Shown here: positions 12,110-24,100 of the stretch, one piece after another | How positions within the stretch are numbered: the first letter of the stretch is position 1 | How the letters are laid out: each line of letters opens with the position of its first letter | Assembly: GCA_034509495.1 (NCBI GenBank) | Contig: CM067503.1 | Span: 650,908-714,907 of the forward strand | DNA length: 64,000 bases | Source: Acestrorhynchus altus | Taxonomy: Eukaryota; Chordata; Actinopteri; Characiformes; Acestrorhynchidae | Reading direction: 5' to 3' | Made by a program: the position numbers and the translations under genes | Notes under the pieces: generated by a model | Databases searched by the model: none | Told to the model about the DNA's origin: nothing | Seen by the model: the letters and a program-made list of their open reading frames with translations, nothing else

Positions 12110-15100
12110 TTATTTTCTTTACACCCCAACTCTGTGTGTGGGCCTCAGTCGGGAGTCACCAGTGGAGTGTGGTGGGGCTAAACGGAGCCGCCACATGAGC
12201 AGCAGTGATGGAAGCCAAATGGGGTACCAGGCCTCATACCCAGAACCCCGGACCAGCCCCCAAGCGCCGACGCCCCCCAGCAGCACCACAGAGGAGAAGA
12301 GAGTCATCGTCCCAGCAGGTCAGACAACGACAACTTAACTTTACAGAAACTGCAGCTCCCATAATTTAAATGTAGGTACTGTGATATACACTGAGGGGGA
12401 GGAGCTACGGTCTCTCATTAGGGTGAATATTAATAACTCTAAATGTAGGTATTGTGATATACACTGAGGAGGAGGAGCTACAGTCTCTCATTAGGGTGAA
12501 TATTAATAACTCTAAATGTAGGTATTGTGATATACACTGAGGAGGAGGAGCTACAGATCTATGACAGTTTTGGTTCATAAACCCACACAGATGCTATATA
12601 TAGGGTGTAGATAAGTAGGGAAAGGAACATTGTCGATTTAAGTAAATAAAATTTGATTTAGTTTGGAAGGCTGTTAAATAATAATCATGTTAAAACAAAA
12701 ATCTATGTTTAATCTTGTTCACTGGCTGATATTTTGTAAGCATGCTTTAACCACAAGCTCTTGCATCAGAGAGGAAGTTGATGTTGAGTGTGGAGAGAAT
12801 GCCAGGTCAGTGGTATAGAAGGAGCTGTAACGGGAGGGGCCCAGTTTTATACTTGTCCACTTCCTTCCTGTCTGTGAGTTCAGCCCAGATATATTAAACA
12901 TTCAAACCAATCGTCAGATAGATTTGATAGACGATTGATTCAAAACCCCCCAAAAAGTCCACATTCATCCTCCTCATCACTGTATTGAGAGGTTTACAGT
13001 GGAGAGCAGAGTGACACTTGGTCATTTATAGAGGTCAGATTTATTAGACACAAAATTGCCAACTTTCAAACCAAGCAAAGCTTCGGGAACTCACTCTAGA
13101 TCCATCTTATATCTTATTTATGATGGGACTCTACTTTCCTCAGATGCTTCTCCTTCCACTTCTACTGCAGTTTATCAGTGAGGACGTTGTTCTCAATGCT
13201 GGATAAACTCAGAAGCTCCTCTGGGAAGCTGTAGAAGTTACTCAGTACTTCAGAGGTTGCTTTTGTTGTTCTCTGGAGATGCTTTTGGAAAGATACTTTT
13301 CTTTTACTTTTCTACTCTCTAGTCCTGATTTAGACAAATACTAAAGAGCCCAGTAGAACTAATCTACCAGCCTTCAGTTGTACCTGTGAAGACCCATCCA
13401 ATAGGGCAGTTCATTTAGGTGGATGTGCCCAGACAACTGAGAAAACTTCTTGGAGAATTTGCTGTTCAGTGTTCATTCATTTAACCCTTTTGTTTCCCAT
13501 TAATAATGGCATTAGATATGTACTGTGTTTTACAGCTTCCTGAAAGAGCAGTGGAAGCCATAATTATTACGTTTTTGTGGCTGGTCAGGTATAATCAGTC
13601 TCATATCAACAGCAGATGACCTCAGTTCTGTCAGATATGCTGATGGACAGACAGTGAGTAGAACACGCGAGTGTTTAGTGAAAGTTTAGTTCTAGTTTAT
13701 TAGACTAAGTGGAAGAACTATTGTGGGAAGAGCCTCCACATTCTCCACATTCTGTTCAAACACTACTAGAACCACATTTCCAGGCCAGGAGCTGTAGTTC
13801 CTCACTCAGAAATGGTAATTATGGCTGATTTGGCTCCACAACTGCCCAGTTTCCTCTTCATGGCTGCTTTTCCCAGCACTGCCCATGGTGGGATGTCTTG
13901 GAACTAGAGTAAAGATTCATTCAGTGCTGGTAAAGATTCGTTTGATGAGTTTGGTTCCAGGTAGTGTGAGTCATTAGAGGTAAACGTGATGTGTAGTAGA
14001 AGAAGGCTGGGCCAGGCCCCCTCAACCCGGTGGAAGGTTTTCACTCTGACTCAGATACTCGACAGGATACTAAGCCGCCACTCAGGGACAGAGCTGAAGG
14101 TCGTTCTGACGTTACTATCAGAGGTAGAAAAACGAGCTCATCATGTGCGATGTGTCAGAGTGTGCCAAACATTATTTACATGTGACTCAATCAGAGCATT
14201 CACCATAACGACAGCCACGCTGCCGCCACACTCAGAACATACTCCATCGTCTTTAATGAACACACTTAAAAATAAGGGTCATTCAAGCGTTCTTTAGTAA
14301 AGAAAAAGGTTCCATATAGAACCAAGAAAACTCACTTACCATGAAGCATTGGGAAAGGGTTCTTCTTCAGTTTATAGGAGAATGTGCTCTAGAAGGTTCT
14401 TTATAGAATCCTTTTGAAGAACCTTCTGTAGTAACCCAAATGGATTCTTCTATTGGTACAAGTTTGATGTTTTCATTGTTTGATGTATTTTTTTTTCACA
14501 AACAAATAAGAAACATAAGAGACAGTCACACATACCAAACATTGTTCTATTCAGGAGATCCAGGGCTACTCAAATTTGTCTTTTTTTGAGATGTAAATAT
14601 TACCAGGATTTATTGTATGAATTCTTTTTTTTTCTTTTAAGGACTTAAACACTATTTAAAAATCAGAAATATTTTACTAATACTTTATTAATCCCCATCA
14701 GCCCCGCCCCCTCTCTCTGATCAGTCAGAGTCTGTATGCAGGTTGATCATGTTCATGTGGACAGAGCAGTAAACATGCACTGGAAACTCATTTGACATTT
14801 AAACTGGGATTGAATTTTAGCGGTGGATGAGAATATCGTTATATATGTTAAGTCTTATCATTTGTTATGATCTGCGTATCATGTCTGTAGGTTACTCTGA
14901 TCCAGAGTTATGAAGCCTTGAAATGACATATAACTGCACATAAACTGCAGATCTTGGTTTCTGAGAGTTAAGGACCATTATTTTTACTGAATACAGCTGA
15001 ATACAGACATATGGGCTCCTTTGGTCACATGACACATGTTTATGAGATGAGTTTAAAATACTGAAAACACATACAAGATACACATTTCATAGCACTCTAA

Positions 15101-18100
15101 TCCATTAATTATAACAGTGATTGTGCATATTTAAGTTCCTGTAGAGGATTCTTTCGCTTATACTATATGTCCAAATGTGTTTGGACACCCCGTCTCCTCC
15201 TCTCATCTCATTATGTGCCAGTAGCTCATGTTCCTCTTCATCACCCCATCCATCTCTCCATCTCAGACCCAGAGGTGTGGACGCAGGACCATGTGCGGCA
15301 GTGGGTGGAGTGGGCAATAAAGGAGTACAGCCTGGTGGATGTGGACGTGTCCCTGTTCATCTTGCTGGATGGCAAAGCTCTCTGCAAGATGGCCAAAGAA
15401 GACATGATGAGGCTAACATCTTCTTACAACACAGAGATCCTCCTCTCACACCTCAACTACCTCCGGCAGAGTGAGTTTCATACTCTCACACACACAACCC
15501 TACACAGGAATTACACACTCAGTTATCCATGACCTCATTTTCACTATCTGTGGGGAGGTATGGACTACAGTTCTCTACCACAGTGCTGATTTCTAGTAGC
15601 CCCCCCCTAGGTAGATACTGCTAAAACTGAAATATTGCAATACCTGTGAGATGTTTATGATGCACATTATGCAGCACAGTGTTTAGGGTTTAAGGTTGAA
15701 ATGGTTTTACATATTATTATTAAAACACAGAAACAACCAGTATTGAGTTGTGGTTGGAAATTTCCAAACACAACCACAAACCATTAGAAACCAGTTAAAA
15801 CGGATACTATTGAGTGTTCCAGTTGACCCCAAACACACATCAAAGGTGGCTGAGGAATTGATAACACAGGCTAATATTAAGTCCTGACCTCAACCCTACT
15901 GGACATACTGTATGTGGACTGTACTTAAAAGTCAGGTCTGAGCCAACAAATCCAATTATGCAAATCTACTTCTGTTAAGAAGAATCAAATATCCAACCAG
16001 AATTCTACCAGCACAATGTTATTTTATCACAAAAATGCAAGATCGATTTTATAGTGTGAGCACAAAAATCAGCCAATCAGAATCTGGTAACTGGGGTTGA
16101 CCAGTGATATTTTTGCTACTGCTCTTCTGGTCAAGGTGGAACTTGCGAAGGGACATTTCACCTAATATAAGGTGAGCTGTTATGATATTTATGAGCCTGT
16201 GTTGATTAGAAAATGAGCAAAAAAAGAGCAGCTCAACTGTTGCAATCATGTCCATGATGACTAATTTTATTCAATATAAGGGACAGGAAAGATAAATTTA
16301 GGACTATAACCAAATGTTGTGGACAACCCTTTCTAACACCTCCATTCAGCTACTTTAAGATGCACCCATTGCTGACACAGAAGTGCAAATGCACACAGCT
16401 TGTTTAGTCCCAGTAGAGAAGTGCTGCCAATAGAATAGGACTCTCTGGAGCAGAAAAACAAACATGACTCTATTGGTCTCCATGTCTAATAGCAGGTGTG
16501 GACTACAGGGTATAAAACCCTTCTGTGGAGCAGTGGAACTGTGTTCTCTGGAATGATGGAGCTCCATCCAGAACCTTTGAGAGGGATAAGTTGGCTGGTG
16601 ATCATGCATCATCCAGAACTCTTGTTGCTGAATGCAATCAAATCCTCACAGCAAGGGCCCATGATCTAGTAGAAAGTCTTCCCTGGTCAGGAAGCAGGAA
16701 AAACTCTATTAATACCCTTGATTCAGAAGAAGCAATGAGTGATCTGATGTTCCAGTACTTTTGTTGGTATAGTGTAGTTTCAGCGCCTTGAATTCGACAT
16801 AGCTTTTAACAATTCATGGCTAAAGTACAGCCATGGAACCTCCTGTGAAAACCACACTGGAGTGTGTTTGTATTTTTATGGTCGTTGTGTTTGACCTACA
16901 GGTAGCCCCACCTTCTCCTATCCCACCACCCCCACCAACACACAGCCACAGCCCAGACTGCAGGTCAAAGCTGGTAAGTCATCCAACAAACAATTCATCA
17001 ACAAAACACTGGTTGCAAAAACTACTGGACACCTATGTACACCAATTAGCATGGTGCCAAATGTATGCATAAATCATCACACACTGTGTGGAGGTGTTCA
17101 GTAACCTCTAATAGACTTGATTATGGAATTTCTGGCTCATGGACACATGGACTACACTGAGGCCTCAGGATGGTGACTGTCGTCTCTCGCTCTGCTCCAT
17201 CCAGTAGAGATTACTGAACTCCTGTGATGACTTAGGCATGCAGTTAGCACCATGCAAATGGTCTCAGCCAAAATGGTCAGCCATAAAATTAAAACCAAAG
17301 TGAAACCTGAAGTGAATAACTGACCTGGTTCCAGCGTCTCCAGTGGGTATTTCAGTCAGTAAGTAAACATTCATTTCTTCAAGTTGATGCTGAAGCAGGA
17401 AAAACGGACAAGTGTAAGAATCTGGAACCAAGCTGTGACATTCTAAACTACTGGGTCAGAACTACTCCAAAACATCAGGCAGATCTTGTGGGGTGTTCCC
17501 AGTGACAGGCTCATGGGGCGCAGGACATTGATGCTCATGGAGGTCCCACCTCACAACTAACAGGACTTAAAGCATCTGCTGTAACGTTAGTGTTGGTGCC
17601 AGAGTCATGCCTCAATGAGGCAGATCGGATCGGACAGCATGAGGTTTTATTGTTTTAACGCTGATTGATAATGTTTGGTATAAGCAGGAGGAAAGATTAT
17701 TTGTTCTTCAGTTTCTCAGAACAAAGTGATTGATTTCCACAGTATTAGTGATCAATATCTAATATCCAATTTCTCACTGAGGATCAACTGGCAGTAGAAC
17801 TCTTAGAACTAAGCCATATTTGGTGCCAAATAACTAATAGATATAGAAATATAATATGTAATGTATTATATAAATCTAAATCCAATCATCTTAGCACTTG
17901 GTAACACATTTGATAGCTACCTTGACATAACACAACATAAGCACTGATTATGGAATGTTTTTACAGATCTAAAAAAGTATAATTGTAGGCTGTTACTACA
18001 TGCTATGGTTGCTATGGTGATGCTACATAGTTGCTATGGTATTGCAGGAAGATGCTATGCTGCTGCAACTGGTCACTAGGGTAAAACAGTTATTGCTAGG

Positions 18101-21100
18101 TGGTTGCTAAGGTGATGCTACATTGTTTCTATAGTAATTCCAGGAAGCTGCTAGGTTACTGCTACATGGTCATTTGGGTAAAACTCTGTTTGCTAGGTGG
18201 TTGCTAAGGTGTTTCCTACATGGATGCTATGTGATTCTGAGCAGTTGCTAGGCTGTTACTACAATGTGTAGTGTTACTGTGGTATTCTAGGTGGTTGCTC
18301 TGGGGACACACGTGTACTGTAAACAACTGGGTCACAAAAGTGAGTCTTGGTGCCAGATACCACAGGACACCTTCAGAGGTATTGTGGAGTCCATGTCTTA
18401 AATGGTCTGGGCTGCTTTGGTGGCACAAAACTCCTAAAGTATTACTATGTTAATGTTAATCGGTGTATATATCACTAGGCTTCTACACCAGTAGCCTTCA
18501 AATAGTGTTACCAAGTGTTCATATTTATGAGGTATTGAATTATATGCCTCCTAAAGGTCAATAAAGTGTCATACACTGTCATATTGTCATCAGTATCTTA
18601 AAATAGACCCCAATGGGAGTCCACAAGATACACCAAACTGATAACACAGTTAATGGATAATACAGCAGGTTAATGGAAAGACATTCTCAGCTTGTGAATC
18701 ATAACATCGTCTGTTCACAAACTGTTAAGGTTTTAGTGACGAGTCCCTATGGAGGTTGGGGATATATGTATGTTCTCATCACATTTGAGATGCTTTCACT
18801 TGTCGAAACAGCAGTTTGCTGCAAGGGTAGTGTGTTGATCGGCATTAACCAAAGACCTTCAAAGTCTTCTCCGTTTTTGCAGTTTCAGACAGGAAACAGC
18901 TGCAGTGGGACAGGAAGTGGGGTATGGGTACCCAGTTAGGACACAATTGACTATTTTGTGGCAAATTCATTTGGCTACAACAAAAGGACACAAACCCCAA
19001 GGGACTGCGGGTCATCTTCGGACCTCCTTAGGCTGTTTTGATGCTTTGTTCTGGCCAGAGTTCTTTCTCATGAGTCTTTAATGTAACGTTTCCTTCCTCA
19101 CATGGCCGCCTCCCCCACCGACCCTTCAAAACCCCCTTTCCTGCAGAATCCCCCTCTGTTAACTCCTCTTATCTTGCTTTGTCTTGGCGCAGAAAACAAC
19201 TTCGAGGAGATTGGTAGAAGGAACAGCTGGTCTTCAGGGGCACTGCCTGTGGTTGCCAAAGGTATGGCTGCTGTCAAAGGTCACCAGGTTTTCCCAAGTT
19301 GTTGTTAAGATTGTAGAGGTGCTGCATAAACAAACTCTACCAATGAAAATAGAGTCTGTTTACACAAAATCACATTTCCATTTAGCCTAAAGAACTTAAG
19401 CCCCACCCACTCAACCTGTTGCAGTTTAGTCCCACCCACTCAGCTGACTGCAGTTTAGTTCCACCCACTCAGCCCACAGCAGTATATCACCACCCATTCC
19501 TCCTATATCAATAAACCCACAACCATTCAGCCTACATCAATTAACCCACAACCATTCAGCCTACATCAGTAAACCCACCACCATTCATCCTACATCAGTT
19601 AACCCACAACCATTCATCCTACATCAGTTAACCCACCACAATTCAGCCTACATCAGTTAACCCACCACAATTCAGCCTACATCAGTTAACCCACAACCAT
19701 TCAGCCTACATCAGTTAACCCACAACCATTCATCCTACATCAGTTAACCCACAACCATTCAGCCTACAGCAGTTTAGCCCCTCCCATTCAACCTACAACA
19801 AGTAAACCCACCTACGGCAATTTAGCTCATACTCATTCCATCTAAAACAATTTAGCCCCACCCACTCACCCTGTTTAGCAATACTATTTCATCTGTGCTT
19901 TTGAAAGGAATGCAAAACAGTAGGTAGTTCTTTGCTGCCACCAGCAAAAAACTGACGTATAGTTAAACACCAGTTTCTCCAACAGGTTCTCCGGTGGAGC
20001 AGCAGCATAATAACAGGATTACAGAACCTCCGTCTAGACCCCCTCAAGGTGAACTTACTTTAAGTTACTGTAATCTTACAGCTACTGTGAATGTAACATT
20101 ACAGACAATAACCTAAACTTTAACCACGTCTTTTTTCAGACCCTTACCAAGCATTAGGCCCACTCAGCAGCCGGCTGGCTAACCCAGGTAAGAACTTCCA
20201 GCTGTTACCAAACGCACAAACTGAGGCCATTGTAACCAAAATACTGTTAGAACTGGCATTCATAAAGTATTATCCCAGAAGTTCTTATGCAGGTAAGGAC
20301 AGAGTAAGTGAGCCAAAACATTATGACCACTCCAAGATGAAGCTATATTGTGTTGAATATGGACAAATGGGCAGTGTGAAGACCTGAGACATAAGTAGTC
20401 AGCTTATGTCCAAACAACTTGGTCAATGTGTCTCCCAGAAAGCTTGTGGGAATGCAATGATAAGAAACTACTGAAGGTGGTCAGAGGAGGATCAGGTCCT
20501 TAATTGGTGAAACAGTATCATGTGAGTTCTATTATTATGCATACCCTGAACAAAGTTCTAAATGCATTAGTACCCAGAACAGAGGTCTATTAACATACAT
20601 GCCCAGAATGCTGTTTTAACAACATTAGTACCTAAAACTGACTTCTGGAAACATATGTATCCAGAACAGAGTTCTAAAAGCATTAATACCCAGACCAGAG
20701 TTCTATCCTCATTATTGGATGGAGCACAATCATTCCAAAGAACACAGTTCCACTGCTCCACAACGCAATGCTGGTATTAGAAACCTTTAGGCTTTGTTTA
20801 ACTGCTCCAGAGAGTTAAATTCTATAGCAGTACTTCTGTACCAGATCTAGACTGTGCATTTGCACATTAGTGTCAGCAGTGGGTACAACCTACATAAAAT
20901 TGTCTAAATTGTCATAAAAGTGCCTTTTAAACAAATTTAAAAATATTATTAATTTGTGAGGACAAAGTTAGGACATTTAAGCACAAGAGTCTCACACCAA
21001 CTGTGAAGGATGGGGCGTAAGTATCATAACTTGGGGCTGCTTTGATACGGAAGAGCCTGCTAAGCTGTACATCATAGAATCCACTACATATTCTTTATTG

Positions 21101-24100
21101 TATCAGAGGATTAAGCCTCTGTGAGACCATTTAAACAGTGGTTGAAAGCTGAAGTGGAGGTAGGCCATGCTTCATTGCAATGACCCACAAGATTTAGGTA
21201 AATCCACCAGGGAATGGACCAAAGGAAAGAAAGAATTGGAGAGTTGGGATTGCCAAGTCAAAGCCTGAATCTTAATTCTGCTGAGATACTTTGGAGTGAT
21301 TTACATGCAAGGAATCCCCCGGACATCACACAGCTGAACGTATACTGCATTGAGGAGTGAAATAAACTCTCTTCTAGAAGATACTAGAGCCAATAACAGC
21401 TATTAGGATATAGAGTGTTCTGTTTCCTCACAAGAAAATAGTTTTTATTAATTATGTTTTACAAATAATATTTAAAAACCATTTCACCAAATAGTTGTAT
21501 GTGTTCAGTTATAGCACCTCCATCTCTCGATAACTTTAGCTACAATAAAGATCAAACGGCTGTATTAATCAGGGGTGTCAGATTTGCACGTTTTCATTCC
21601 AGCCAAATGGAAGCACACGTGATCAGTCGTTTGAAGACTGGCCAATTGATTGAGCAATCAGGTGTCAGGTTGTTTAGACTGAAAACCCTTTCCAGATACA
21701 GTTTCTGGTCTCTGGATATTTGGCTACAGGTTTCACTGTGTAAAACCTGACATTAGAAGCTAAAATAAGAGGTTGGTCAGAATCTCACAGCTAATTTTGA
21801 CCTTTATTCTTTGACACTGAGGCTTGTCAGCCTGCTGACCCACTTTAAAAAGGTCACAATACAGACATCATATTAATAACCTTCATTTTAACCTCCTAAA
21901 CACAGAAAACAGCCCAGTTAGTTACAGCTAGTTTCACAAGGAGGCCACGGGGATTAAGACTGATATCCACCCTAATCTGATCTCCTCATATCAGTCATCA
22001 CTGCATCATCCTACAGCTTCAGCTCTCAGCTCAGCTTGTTTAAGATCACCAGAGATCTCTTAGCAGATCAACAGTTCTGATTTAGCAGAACTTCACAAAT
22101 AAGCTGCTTTGACTGGAGAACGATGCGTTTAAAGCACAGCTCTATAATTATTACAGTAGAACTCCCGGGCTTCACTTTTGAACTTGGGAGAGGTTTGTGG
22201 TTCTTCTGGGTGGATTCTTGTTCTAAAAGCATTAGTACTCAGTTCAGAATTGTATAGATTTGAATGGAATTAGTACCAGGAACGGGGTTCTAACAGAATT
22301 AGTATGACCACTGGTTCTAAGAGCATTAGACTTGGAGTGGAGTTCTATCAACATCAGCCATAACATTGTGACCACCTTGACCACATTATCAGCTCCTCTG
22401 ATCATACAGGAGCACTTTGTAGTTCTCTGAATACTTTATTCTCCTCCTTTCATCATGATCTGCTGTGCTGTTGGAGTGTTTAAACCCCACAGTGTCACTG
22501 CTAGACCGAGAACAGTCCAGCTGACAGCGTCCTGTGGGCAGCGTCCTGTGAGCACTGATGAAGGACTAGAGGATGACCAACACAAACTGTGCAGAAACAG
22601 ATGAGCTTCTGTCTCTGACTTTACATCTACAAGGTGGAGACACTCGGTAGGAGTGTCTACTAGAGTGGACAGTGAGTGGACACAGTGTTTAAACACTCCA
22701 GCAGCACTGCTGTGTCTGATCCACTGGTACCAGCAACACACTAACACACCACCACCATGTCAATGTGACTGCAGTGCTGAGAATGACCCACCACCCACAT
22801 AATATCTGCTCTGTGGTGGTCCTGTGGGGTCCTGATCATTGAAGATCAGGGTGAAAGGAGGAGAATAAAGTCTGCAGAGAAACAGACGAACTACAGTCTG
22901 GAATTATAGAACCACAAAGAGCTCCTGTGTGGTCAGAGGAGCTGATGAAAATGAACAGTGGGTGTAGAAACAAGGAGGTGGTCAAAATGTTGTGGTTGAT
23001 TGTAAACCAGTAAAACAAATCAGTTTCGGACAATCATCATGCTGTGATGTGAACTCTTGATTAACAATATGCTGCTGCATAATATATACATGACCCATAG
23101 TAGGTGTTCTAAAACATTTGACCAGTATTGTATGTACCTAGGACAGAGTTCTAATATTTTTGTATTATTACACCACAAATTGAGTCCTTAGAGGAAGCTC
23201 TTACAAGCAACAGGATTCGAACAGCATTTGTTTATTTATATGTGCCCTTAACAGGGTCAAGGTCAAGGCTTTTTATTGTCATTACATCTGAGTACAGGTA
23301 CACAGTGTAACAAAATTACGTTCCTCCAGAACCAAGGTGTGACATGGAGCAGCAAAACAATAGGACGACAAAGTGCAAACACTACAATAAATACAATAAA
23401 TACAGTAAACAAGAGACAGTTTGACAGACAGGACAGGACAGTGCAATACCGAACAGTATAATGAGATAAAGTGTTCATGGTGAGGATAAGGTGTGGAGAT
23501 ATGTAACATACTGTAACATTTAGATGTGCATGATAACAGCAGTTACTGAGGTAGAACGTTTAAAGTTCTGAGTTCTGAATGAGCAGCAAATATTGCTGAT
23601 AAGGATGGGGATGATCCAGTCCCTGTGTGCTGTGTGTGTGTGTGTAGAGTGCTGGGTGGGTACAGTCCCGTGTTTGGTGGTCTTTGTGTGGGTGAGGAGT
23701 GGTGTGGGGTTCAGTTCAGTTCAGTCTCTGTGTGAATGTGGGTGTGAGGAGTGGTGGTGGGGGGTTCAGCTCTGTCTCTGTGTGTTGAGGAGTCTGACTG
23801 CCTGGTGGATGAAGCTCTTGCAGAGTCTAGTGGTGGAGGCTCTGATGCTCTGGTATCTTCTAATAACACTATGCAAATGGAGGTTCTAATAAAATGAAAG
23901 TAAACATTTTTAAAAGAAAAGCTCACTTCATTTCCTGAGGTGAAATATGGTGCAACAGATTACACCATGTGGGAGACTGGGGTTCAATTCCCAGTCTGGG
24001 TAACTATGCTGTTCTACGCCAATTAGAGTCCTTGGGTAAGACTCCTAAAATGAATCCTCTGTAATATCAATAACTTTGTAAGTTTCTCTGGATAAGAGCA

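Noticed and set aside
23940..24020. Possible tRNA gene (B-box sequence)
   Set aside because: No cloverleaf or acceptor stem; the tail marks it as a tRNA-derived SINE.
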